Translations under genes and position numbers: made by a program
Shown here: in pieces, positions 10,812-22,396 of the stretch
How positions within the stretch are numbered: position 1 is the first letter of the stretch
How the letters are laid out: each line of letters begins with the position of its first letter
The notes under the pieces: model-generated
Seen by the model: the letters and a program-made list of their open reading frames with translations, nothing else
What the model was told of the DNA's origin: nothing
The model's database searches: none
Assembly (NCBI GenBank): GCA_033026295.1
Contig: CM065175.1
Span: forward strand, 20,718,837 to 20,782,836
DNA length: 64,000 nt
Origin: Channa striata
Lineage: Eukaryota; Chordata; Actinopteri; Anabantiformes; Channidae
Direction: 5' to 3'

Positions 10812-13800
10812 ATGTCTTCAAGGACCCTGCCGCTGCTTTTCATCAATCTCGGCGGAGAAATGCTGTACATCCTGGACCAGCGGCTTCGAGCTCAGAATAT
10901 TCCTGCTGACAAAGCTAAGAAAGGTAGTTAGCTTAACGTTAGCAGCTATTGAGCTAACAACACAAAAGTCACCCTGCACTGAAGCGGTAACGTTCCGATG
11001 CTATTTGATACCTAAAAAATGCAATAAAATAAATCAGTGACAGCATTTTCTGTCGTTTGTGTTGCACCGTTATAGTGCAATTCATTCATGTTCAGTTTCT
11101 AATTCCCCATGGGCTCATTATCGGGGAATTACTGTGCTATCCCAACCCTGGTGAGGCAAACCATCCACAGTAGAATAACAGTATTATTAGATCATATACA
11201 GTTAGACGATAACGTGCAAGTGTGGCAAGAAAAGGCTTTTCAAAACTAGTTGTTATATACTAACTATTCTCTTACAAAGGTCAGCAAACTGAAAAACCAA
11301 AATCATATCAGTATTTGGTTTTACTACCCTTTGCCTTTCTATATGAAAATCTATGTTATAGATTCACATGCACCAAAAATGCTGTGACACATACGACCTC
11401 ACACTAATGCTCCATAATTTATTAATGTGACCTTAATATTACTATTAATTTGAACACAAAGCTGACCATTAATTATGGGAGTTTTTCATGCAGCCACTGT
11501 CACATGTGTCTGTCTTTTTTTTTTTTTATCGTTGTGGAAATAATGCCACAGTTCTTCTGTTGGTCTGAGCTGTGCCTATTGCTTCTCTTTCACGTGCTGT
11601 ATTTGTTTTCTTGCATTGTGTGTAAGAATATAAATACCGCAGGTAAAATAAGTAGTGAACATGTCACAAATTTGTTCACTAAATATATTTCCAATAGTGC
11701 TATTGACATGACATTACGGACATCTATGGTTTGACTTCTTTGCATGCGTGGACTCTACGGGTTGTTACCAGAAACTTTATAAATACATTTACTGAACAAA
11801 CTGATGACCTGTTCAATGCTTATTTTACCTCATTTATCTAAAGTGCCAAACCTAATGCACAATAATGTTTTCATATTCATATTGTCTGTAATGTATATAG
11901 AATTTTAGTATACAGTGACTTAAAATGTGAATCACTGGAACATAATTGCATTTGTATATCCCTTTTTTAATTTATAAAGTTTTCTCAGTAGCTGGATGGA
12001 TAGAGGAGGACAGAAGGAGAGGTATTATTACAGAGCTTCAGTATAACCGTTCTCTTATGCATTAGTAGCTCTTTGCTCTGCTTCAGTCTAGGCTGAACCA
12101 ATGCACTAGGTAAACAATAGCTCATGATAGACAAGCAAATAACAGATGAGACATCATATGCACAGATAAGCTTACAAATAATGTACTGTGGTTGTCTCTG
12201 TATCTATGTCTGGTTAGCACAATCATATGCTCAGGTCCTGGCCACAAAATGTAAATTTTTTCTCTTGTGTTTGTACGGGGCGGCTTGATTGTATACCCAA
12301 ATTAACAGTGGAGTTGTCACATATGATAAAACACACGCTAAATGACAAATGATCATGTAAAAATTTGGTTGATAACAATAGTTTTAATATTGTTTTTCTG
12401 TGTATATCAAAAGGTTCATCTGGGGTCACCAGTTTCTGTGTTCTTACAGCAGTGCTTTATTTTCACACCCTTTTTGTTGAGTTGAAGTTTTATTTCCTCA
12501 AGGGTGAGTTTTGTTTTTACACTTACCACAGTGACCATGCTTATCTCTGTCAGCTGCAAAAGTTTGGTTAGGGCAGTTAAACAGAAGCTAAAATTCTCCT
12601 ACCTGGCTGCAGGCCTGCTACAAAGTAGGAATACATGCTGATGGCTTTCTACGCTGCTGCTTTTGTTAGGGCCTTTGGGTTTAAGCCTGGGGTGAAATAA
12701 ATTTAGTTGATAGAGCCTACCTAAAATACAACATAAATGTACAATTGTCTAATCTCAGCTGACCGTAAGTGGACTTTTCTGTTGCACTAGTTATGAATGA
12801 CATCATCACCACCATGTTCAACAAAAAGTTCCTAGAAGAGCTTTTCAAACCACAGGAGCTTTACTCCAAGAAAGCCCTGCGGACTGTGTTCGACAGGCTG
12901 GCCCATGCATCTATAATGAGACTCAATCAAGCAAGCATGGACAAGGTAGAGTGATCATTTACTTCCATTACAGTTTCCTCTGTTTTAAGATGTACATTTT
13001 GCACGTTTATTCCTAACTTTCAATACAGTGAACACACACACTCACACACACGCAGTTACACATGCTTTGGATCTAAGTAAAATAAATCTACATATCACGT
13101 GTAACAAGTATCATGGCTCCATGACAGTTCCATATCTATCACTTTACTCTATTTGGCTCCCTCTGCTGTTTATTATACAAAGCAGCATGGATGTTAATTA
13201 TATTAATGGATCTGTTTCTCTTTGCAGCTCTATGACTTGATGACCATGGCTTTCAAGTACCAGGTGCTTCTATGTCCACGGCCTAAAGACATCCTCCTAG
13301 TGTCTTTCAACCACATGGATGCAATCAAGGATTTTGTGAAAGATACTCCGAGCATTCTAAGCCAGGTTGATGAGACGTACCGGCAGCTCATCGAGGTACA
13401 AAATGTGTGACTTTACTGTAATCCTACAGGAATGGGTAGAAACAGTCTAACTCCTGTTCACCAATTTAGATATTCAGAATTATTATTTTTACTTTTCAGA
13501 TGTATACACCTTTGCCAAATGGTGAATTCCAGCTGATAAGACAAACTCTTCTAATTTTTTTTCAAGACATGCACATAAGGGTAAGTCATTAGAAGAAATA
13601 CACAATCTTCATTTTGTTGTTTTTGTTTTATTCTCCTTAAACCTTTTCCTGTATGTCTGCTTCTATGTTAGGTGTCTATTTTTCTTAAGGACAAAGTACA
13701 AAACTCCAATGGACGCTTTGTCCTTCCTACCACTGGTCCCGTGCCTCATGGGACACAGGTTCCTGGATGGATAAGGTACAGAAGTGTACAGCTCATCTGC

Positions 13801-16130
13801 TTTACACTTAAACCATCTTCAGTCTGAGGAATGATGGCAAAATATGGGATTAAACCCTAATGTATACTAAAATGAATATTTCATCCTTCCTTCCTTATGT
13901 TTGCCTTTTGTCTTTCATATAGTCTGTTTCTGATTGTACCCAGACTCTGTAATCGGATGTTAAGTAGGTCTATCTGCAGCTAATTGCATTACAGAGGTTT
14001 TGTTTAAGTATTTGCATTCTAATTTTAGATGTCTCGTATTTTTAGCATGCATTTAATTACTTGATTGTACAGTATGTGCACAGTGAAACACTTGCATAAC
14101 AACTACTTTTATTACAGACAACAGAGGTGTTGTAGGCTTGTGTGTCCATACTGTGTAATATTTCTGTATCTTGTACATTTAGGATGTTTAGCTGCACTGG
14201 TGAGGAGGTGACCAGATTGCAGTTTAATAATGGAGGAAACTACACAACTGCTCTCCGGGAAGGATCTTTCGAGATTTTCGGAGACAGGGTCACCAAATTA
14301 GGCACAAACATGTAAGACGTGAGGGTTCTTAAACCATGGCAGTTGGTAGTGTTTTTTTTTTTAATCCTGGCATTATATATGTATTATATGTATTATAACA
14401 GTACCAGTCAAAAGCATCTCGACTTGCCTCTGTTGTCTTGAGAATGTCATCCATAAAGGTTTTTTGGGCACTCCAAATCTCACACATTTAAACTTCAAAA
14501 TTTTAGTTCTTATGTCAAATTTGTATATTTGACATCAAGACAGTAACATTAAGAGAGATTTTGTATCTGGGCCCCCTACCTCTATGCACAGCTGTAAAGT
14601 CTCTTGAATGAATAGCAGCTGTGTGTTAGACTAGCCTGCTAGCACATTGACTTGTTCTTTATTTTAATGATACCAGACACACAAGAATATAAAATAAACA
14701 GATCATCATTTCAGGTCATTGTTGATATTTTAATGCGTGTATATAATTTCTTTCTCTCTGCTTTTCATTCAGGTACAGTGTAAGCCGTCCAGTGGAAACC
14801 CACATGTCAGGAATATCTAAAAATTCTGCTCAGCACACTAAGGTGAACGTGGTTTTACTGTGAGGATTGACATGCATAGTTTTGCATTGATGATACACAA
14901 AATTTTTTAATATGTATTGAAAAATGTCAATCTCAGTACGTCCAGAAGAAATTTGATGCAGTCGCCGTGGTCTAGAACGATGCTCTACATCAAGAACAGG
15001 ATCATCCTATCACAAATGTTAGCACAAATATATAAACGTGAATGATCCACTATGTTAACAGGTCAATGCTGCTCCCAACCCTCTGGCCAAAGAGGAGCTG
15101 AATCTTTTGGCCAAGTTAATGGGAGGGCTAGAAGTTCAGAAAACAGGCAATGCAGATACTGGCTTTCGTGTCAATCTTTTTGCCACAGATGAGGAGGAAG
15201 AGTGAGTCATTTTATTTGTGTGTTTATGGTCTTACAAACAATCTAATAAGCAGTCTAAACGAATTAATTTAGAATTTGTTTTCATTTTTCAAAACTAACA
15301 GTGTGATTCTCTGTTATCACAGGGAGGCATTAATAACGAGGCCGGATGAACTTTCTTATGGGGTCATAAACATCCAAGCAACAAAGGTAAACCTTAGTCC
15401 AATGACCTTACAGAAAAGGAAACGACTGGACTTTGTGTTTGAAAATCATATCTGAATTTTACTGCACATTTAGTGACAAATATCCCACCATGCATCTGTC
15501 ATTTAAGGTGGAATGCAGACTTTGAAAATCTCATGGTGCTTCCCTTGCCATTTAAACCCCAAAGGATTTTTGTCCACCAACATTATTGATGTCAGACTCT
15601 ACTTTAGAAAGTTTGAAACAGGAATGATTGACAGTCGACAAAACAATGAGAAAAATAACTTGTTGGAAATAATGGATACTATGATGCTCCTATTTCGTGC
15701 TCATTTTCAAGGACTCCAACAACAAGTGTATCTTGTTTATGACTAAGATTAAATGATGATGAGGGTATAGGATAGCTGATAATGTGCTCTGGCACTTGAT
15801 GTGAATGGAACCAGTGCAGGTGTAATGCTGACTTTATTTTATTTATCTCAGATCAGTTAAGCCAGTGCACACTACTACTACCTCAATGATAGGCTGTAAG
15901 TTGTACAAGCAGTGATTAGTGTGAGGCTTTGCTAGTCTAACAGGATTTGCTGTAATTAGGTATTAGTCCTTGCGATGACCACTCCTGCACTGTGATTGGT
16001 TGTCTTTCAGGATCAAGAGGCAAATGCTGCACTGGCCAAGATCATGGGAGAGTTTGCAGAGTCTGGAGATCAATCTCCTAGCGCCAGCAGTAAAGGAGAT
16101 GACCTTCTGGCCATGATGGACGGTCTGTGA
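10812..16130 (+). CDS. oscp1: OSCP1 (organic solute carrier partner 1), complete, 11 exons
   Basis: OSCP1 is a conserved protein found in ciliated organisms (NOR1/oxidored-nitro domain protein). It has been linked to organic solute transport and to cilia; its molecular activity is not settled. Coding exons are 10812-10923, 11989-12021, 12791-12945, 13228-13395, 13500-13580, 13672-13775, 14183-14311, 14773-14842, 15062-15201, 15323-15386 and 16011-16130. All have GT-AG borders and join in frame to 391 residues (human about 380-390). The start MSSRTLPLLFINLGGEMLYI matches human MSVRTLPLLFLNLGGEMLYI. The 33-nt exon 2 encodes the segment aligned with human DEWTEVDRKR. Later blocks include KALRTVFDRLAHASIMRLNQ, YQVLLCPRPKDILLV, GEFQLIRQTLLIFFQD, PLAKEELNLLAKLMGG and the C-terminal SKGDDLLAMMDGL. 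There are no clear membrane segments and no signal peptide. It is co-directional with its neighbours. Confidence 0.94.
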
Positions 16131-17402
16131 GATGGTTATGCTGACAAAACAGCCCAGGGTATGGGACACAATGCATTGGCAACAGTTTGCTCCACTGTAG
16201 ACCAGTCTGCTGTTTGTACTGGCAAATATACTGCAGCGACCTCAAATGCAGCCAGAAAATCATCTTCTCTGGGTGCTTTTAAGATGCAGATGTGAGCAGG
16301 TGGTTTCTCCAGTTGTGAAATGACCAACTGCAAATTTACATAGTTGACAACAAATAATGTTTGGTGAGCCTAGCTTTAAGCGGTAATGCACTCGAATAGT
16401 GTGTTTGCTGTAAACCAAGGAGAGTTTTGGTACATCAACATATATAGTCGGCCTTTATCACTGCATTGAACATGCATGTGGTAATGGTGAAACCGCAGTC
16501 TGTATGTCAAGATGTCACATTTTTAAAAAACTGACTAAGATTGCACTGCTGTTCACAAAATACACATGCATTCCATTTAACTTAAAGGCAGTTTATCTTA
16601 AATATCAATAACACATCACAGTTTTAGTGGATTTTCAAGCTTATAGTCCATAATTCTGTGTTTGTTTATTACACGGTGTGAAGGAGATTGTTCATTTTGT
16701 TGAATAAAAAAGTGAATAAATTATACTGTGGGGGGATTAGAGAAAACCCAAGTGCTCTTTCTATTATTTGAATTCCCTCAAACCTTTTTTTTTTGTAAGA
16801 AATGTATGTATCTGACATGACACTGTCTGTGATGAACAACATCACTCTGTGATGTCTCTAAATGTTGAAAAATGGCCTGTAAGTGGGCTCATTGATGAGT
16901 ACATTATTATAATACAGAATGATGCAATATAAGTAATTGTCTCTTATGTAAATATGTTTATTGCATAATTTATTTAAACGAATATGTTATTTTTCTGTGT
17001 AAACTTTAGGTGCATATTGCTACAATTGTCAAATTAAATGTGCAATGTAGGATTTTTAATAGCAAAAAAGAATTTTAAAACATATTTTTGCAAATATAGT
17101 ATGAACTGTGTCATCGGCTAGGCTACTGATGCAACAGAGTGATAATACCGGCATGAACCTTGTAACAACTTGTTGTAATTTACAGCTCTCACAGAAGGGG
17201 GGGGCTGAAGAACCTTCTATCTTGTCTGCTCAAACTACCAGGCATTGCTGCATTTTATGATGCAATCAGACATTCTTTCTTAAAAATGCACCAAAGGTGA
17301 TGAGTGTATTTCTGTAGCCAATGTATGTTTGTTTATATATGTATTTAATGATTTATTTATTCTAATGAACTTTCTCAAGCAGTGTAATGAAATATAAATA
17401 AA
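16131..17402 (+). other. oscp1: oscp1 3'UTR with alternative poly(A) signals
   Basis: AATAAA occurs at 16703-16708 and 16715-16720, 0.57 kb after the stop, and again at 17397-17402. The proximal pair is the likelier end; the distal one would give a 1.27-kb 3'UTR. A run of seven or eight G (around 17200) and AT-rich sequence lie between. Confidence 0.55.
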
Positions 17403-19080
17403 CATGTGTCGCTGATTATATTAATTTATGCAGTACATACACGTTTAACTAGCAAAGCAGACCATTATAAGCAGTATGCCTTGATATTATCCTCGTTTAA
17501 TCTCTGCTCATGCACGGACCTAAAATGAGAATTGCTATAGCAACAGATACCTGTACCCACGGCATTTGTGTGCTGTCTGCCTCCAGACAAGTCAAAGTGA
17601 GATTGTGATAGTCTGCACTCCCCCAGTTAACCACACTGAAGACACACACGAACACGGTGCATACCATACAGGCAAAACATGCTGAGACATTTCTCTGAAT
17701 TGATCTGAGGGAGGAGGATTCTGGTGAGATCTTCCCAATAATCTTGGCAAAGGAGAGACAAAAACACACTACATGCCCTGAGGCGTACCTGTAGAACAAA
17801 CAGAAACCAGAGCTCATGCATCATCCTGCAAGACGTCTTGCATTTTGTAATTTGTTACTGTAAAGATTTGCTAAATTGACCATGTGTTTTTTTATTACAA
17901 ATGTTATTGCTCTAATCAAAACAGTGAAAATGTGATTTCTAAAAAAACTGATAATTCATTTAGTTTAAAGAGACATTTGCTTCAAAAGCGTAAAAAAAAA
18001 GTCCTAATAAGGTTAGAGTTTAATAGATCAGACCCCTAGTTATATAAAGCACATGTGAAAATAATCTCTTAAATTCAGTTCACCTAAGTTTAAAAACAAC
18101 ATGCCACAAGAGCCTCCGGAACATGTTTCTCTCATAAGGCCTACATTTTGAGTCATGATTAGGTTTCCTCTTTAGAGGCTGTGGGCAGAACAGTGTAAAG
18201 CCACAGGCTGACAAGTGTTTTATGTGGCTGGGGGCATATGCTTTGCTGAGTCAATGCAGGAAGACTAGTGCAACTTGAATAATCATTTGCCATTTAGATA
18301 CCCCACTCTGTGTCTATCACACCTGCCCACTGGTTTGAAACTGGTAACTGTGGGTGGCTATGAGAATCAATCAGGGTATCTAAATTGAGAACAGGTGGGC
18401 TTTACTAAATGTCATTGTCTTTTAAAATATGCTAACTGAAACAAAGTGTAAGAAAATAAGCTGAATTGGCAGGTGTGTGTTTGTAATGACCCTGCAAAAC
18501 TAGAATTTTACTTCTCGGATATTTAAATGCAATCATTTAATATTTTATAATGTTTATATTAATTGCAGACTGAACTGTACTCAGGCAGAAGGTTGTTTCA
18601 ATGAGTTCTATAAGTAACTGAATAACGTGCAATACATTTTACCCAGTTAGTTACAATAAATTTAACTGTAGCAGGGGTTCTGTTTGTCTTCCAGCTATTC
18701 CTACATAACCCTCTGGTGAACACACCTGATGTTATTCAAAAGCAAGGCCGGGTTCTGTAAGGACCAGCATTAAAAACCCCAGAACTATAGGAACCAGTTC
18801 TGTAAATTTAATGAAAGAACGCACTGTGCAAGACACGTTCATTTCATGTTTCACAGGAAATTACATTATGCACAGTGGCTCACACTATTTTTAGAGAAAG
18901 ACCAATTTAATAGACATTACAAGAAAATTGAGTGACACAATAAATGAACTAGGTTATTGTTTCATGCAGACAGTGACGTTTTGCAGGAAAAGTAGATTTT
19001 TGCATGTTACAATCCGCCTGTACAGAAAATAATGATGTAACGTCTTTAGTTTTGCAACTTTTATTATGCAAAAAATTTCA
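17403..19080 (+). other. Intergenic, oscp1 to stk40
   Basis: AT-rich DNA. In human the small single-exon LSM10 gene occupies this interval, but no Sm-fold reading frame is present here. The only structured element I noticed is the long imperfect hairpin at 18292-18385, listed separately. Confidence 0.5.
18292..18385. repeat. 94-nt imperfect inverted repeat (hairpin)
   Basis: The 12-nt arm ATTTAGATACCC (18292-18303) is the exact reverse complement of GGGTATCTAAAT (18374-18385). Inside it CACCTGCCCAC (18320-18330) can pair with GTGGGTGGC (18350-18358), with two G-U wobbles and a mismatch, around a loop of about 19 nt. The stretches between the two stems pair poorly. The shape would fit a small foldback element or a structured RNA. 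No poly(A), promoter or clear target-site duplication is visible. Confidence 0.5.
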
Positions 19081-19397
19081 TCATCAGTGCGCAACCCTTT
19101 ACTAGGAAAAACCCGACGGCTCCTGTCATTGGCCGATCTCAAATGTCAATCACACAACTATGTGCGTCATTTCCGTTGTCAGGTGGCGCTGTCGCTGTGG
19201 AAAGATGCGATCAGCGATGAGCGGAGGCTTTTCCTTAATTGCTCATTTCGGTAACAGAGGCTAAACAACCCGAAACCAACTCTCTGTTGTCTCTCCAGTT
19301 GAAACGAGAAGCCCCCGCACATCCAGCAGCGTTCTCCGGAGAAATGCCCGTGTTGTAAGGCGACAACGGAGACTTTACCCGGCGGTTTTGGCTCGAG
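19080..19397 (+). promoter_or_regulatory. stk40: stk40 promoter and non-coding first exon
   Basis: A sharp switch from AT-rich DNA to a GC- and CpG-rich island that continues to about 20300. It has an inverted CCAAT box (ATTGG, 19128-19132) and GCGTCATTTCCG-type CRE/ETS-like sequence near 19163-19175. The first exon is taken to end at CTCGAG|GTAAGC (19397); its start, perhaps 19240-19310, is not determined. Intron 1 (19398-22387, about 3 kb) contains a 22-nt poly-T at 19797-19818 and several chance open frames caused by the CpG island. Confidence 0.6.
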
Positions 19398-19796
19398 GTA
19401 AGCGAGCTGGCGGCTACGTAGCCGCGTAGCTCCGTGGCGCGGCTGGCCAGCTGTAATGTTACCCGACTTTGTTTAAATGGCTTCGCGGCTGCTCCGTAGC
19501 CTCCGCAGCTCGGCGTTAGCTAACGTCGGCTCGCCAGCGGCGCTTCGAAAAGCCGCTCCGCCGTGTACGGAGTCACGCTGAGACCGTGCTAACCCGAGCT
19601 AATGGCTCCTGGTGTGTAGTTTGCACCTCAAGCCCAACTCCTCTGTGTTGTGTGTCCCTTTGTGTGACCGGTGCGCCGGAGCCGTGGCAGCGTCCTCCGC
19701 CGGGGAACTTGCAGGCAGCTTTGTTGTTGCACTAACGTTAGCTAGTGAAGTTGGGACATGCGTTGTGTCGTGCGGACGTTCGTGTTTACTCGGAGC

Positions 19797-19818
19797 TTTT
19801 TTTTTTTTTTTTTTTTTT
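19797..19818. repeat. Poly-T run
   Basis: Twenty-two consecutive T inside the CpG-rich first intron of stk40, an abrupt base-composition change. No LINE or SINE body is attached on either side. Confidence 0.9.
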
Positions 19819-22396
19819 AAATAGCCACCGCAGCCGGACGCCGTCAGCTTTCCACGCGCCATGTAAAGCGGCTTAAATGTCCCGGTGTTGTCAGATCGTA
19901 GCGGAAAGACACGTTAGCCTCCGAGCTTTCGCTGTCGTAGCCTAGCTGTCGCTGGAACGGTTTTGCACAACTTGCAGGGGCATAACGTCAGCGTTTTACT
20001 CCACAAGTCGCTCTCGTTTTACAGTCGCCGCTCGCTGCCAGGACCGAACGGGGTCCAGAGCGTGTGGTGGTCGCAAAATGGCACCAAACACTGCGTGACA
20101 GCGTGTGTGCGTGTTTGGGAGTCTTGTCGTGAAGTGAGTGTGACCTTGTGTCCGCAGCTTCGTCGTGCAGTCAAGGGCGTTGTGATTTGCAATATTGTGG
20201 CAAACAGCTGCTGTTGTGCGTGGAACGTCGTGTGTGCTAGCGGACATTTCGGCGACGAGCCGCACGCTGCGAGCGTGTGTGACCTCACCTGTTCGGCCTG
20301 ACTCGCTGTTTTGTCTATTTGTGGACTGATTGCTTTGGATCAGGCGACCTCAGTGGATTTGTTTTTAATCCACTCGTGTTTACTACGTGCTCAAGTGTCC
20401 ATTTGCTTTCCTTTTCATCCCGACACTACCTTGATTGAGCAATTAAAGCTGTTCTTGCAGAGCTAGACAAGTGGCATGGAGTCTGTGTTGGTGGATCTTG
20501 AGACACCTACGTGGTTGTTTTGTTCTGATACTATTTCAGGAGCCCACATTTCTCGTGGGCACCGGCAGCGTGTCTCTCCTCCTTTCGTGTGATATGATTC
20601 AGAGGCTGTTTCTGTTCTTGTCCTCCCTCTGGTACAGTCAGAGGCAGTCTGGCTTGCCAGATCGCTTGGCTGTGCAGAGAAGCACAGCAGTGTCAGGAAA
20701 GGATAGCTGTGTGCTGTCATCGCACTGATGTCATTTAGGTCAGTGTGTATTAGTTGGTTGCGTTGACCTTTGCTTTTTAGATGTGTCTGGGGGTTAGCTG
20801 GTGTTTAGTAGATGGACGAATAGCCTTCGGTCAGCTTGCTGTGCGGCATGCAAGTTTCTGAGTCAGTTCAGTGTTGCAAGTTCAAGGTGCAGGAATTGGT
20901 TTGACTTAAAGCTCGGTGTGGCTGTAGAAAACGAATGCATACAGTTTTAAAGTTGCAGGTAACCTGCTTATAAAGGTGCAAAATGATCACAGAATGAGTT
21001 TGGCTAAAATTTAGCATCCACTTTTTTGTAGCGCTCGGCCAAACAAATGTTTTTTGGCAACACCGGAAAGCAGTATGTACATTGTTTGTTCTGCCAACTA
21101 CTTTGGTTTTTGGAGAAGGAAAGTTTCCTGTAAACGAGCCTTATGAATCTGTCTACTTCCTTGCATGCTCAGGAGTAAAATGCTCTCTTACTATTGGCAG
21201 TGTTACTTGGTGTCACTCTGGCTTGTGCCATCAATGCTGTCAAAAAACCTCGGCTCATCAGACTCAGTGGGTGATGACTAGTGGAGATGGAGACAGATGG
21301 GCGAGAGACATGATGATGACACTGTCTGCTGTCTGGGATCACAAAAAGCCTCCTGGAAGTGAGAATTCATACCAGCCCATACTGACTGCCAACTGTCCTG
21401 CCTCCACTCTGCCCAAAAATGCCAACTGGCGAGTGGCGCACGATTAGTTTTAAAAGAGGAAGATGGTCTAATTCATGACAAAACACATTTCTCTACTTTG
21501 TTCCACTTGCAAGACTTGTTTCATATTGTTTTTGGTGTTTGTCACCACCACACTCAAATTCTAGTTTACTGTTTATGAAGTGCTTTGCATTTTATTAGTC
21601 TGAATCACCTCTCTCGCAGAGTTGACAAAAATATGTAGGCCACCACTTTCAGTAAGTGACATTGTTTTTGTTGCCTTTTTAAAGGACCAAACTTCAAAAT
21701 GTTGTTGTTTTTTTTCTTTCTGCGCTTTTTAAATTCTTGCTGGTCACACGGACCATTGAGCATTTTGGAAACTCGGGGCTTTGCGTTGCTTTTTTGTGTC
21801 AGCCTAGTTTGAATATGCATGTGAGAGAAATGTCTGTTGATAAGCCAACTGTGCAGCTTTTGAGATGTAACGTACAGATTGACTTAAAGGCTATTCTAAG
21901 CCCATGTCCACTGCAACAGAAAAAGAAAAATACTTGTATGTATTTTAGTTCTGAGGTGTACATTTTAAAAAATGCTTTTTCAGAGAACCTTGTGCTAGTG
22001 CAGTGTGTTTACAAGTGAGAGCTTGCAGTTGAAATTCCAGATTGTGACACATTCACTGCCTGTTGGGGAGATTGAAAGTGAGGTGTCAGTCTTGACACCA
22101 TCAGCCATCAATGTGAATGGAGCTGTAATGGCCTTATATTCACACTGAGGTGTTGGTAAATGTGTGGGAGGAATATTTAAAATGGCCTGGGAGGAGCTGC
22201 CCGAAGGTTTACCTCTTTTCACTTTAGTTTGTGAATACTTTCAGCCAGCCTGTAGGACTGGTGATAAAAAGCTAGAGGTGAAATCCTAAATATTTTTTGT
22301 CATCAGGTTGAGAGATTGTATCCTTGCAGTTGCACGTGCACTTGCCCCTTTAACTTGACCATACTCTAATCTGATTTGTCCCCATAGAGCTCCAGT

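Noticed and set aside
17497..17824. Two overlapping minus-strand open frames (106 and 65 codons), the second with an acceptor-like TTCTACAG.
   Set aside because: Neither frame resembles a family I know, no partner exon was found on the minus strand, and the frame after the acceptor-like site closes quickly.
19599..20720. Several overlapping open frames on both strands after the first stk40 exon.
   Set aside because: They lie in the CpG-rich island, where stop codons are rare, and occur on both strands at once; none looks like a conserved protein.
21082..21447. 121-codon open frame in stk40 intron 1.
   Set aside because: No splice sites that would join it in frame to the stk40 coding exons, and no recognisable domain.
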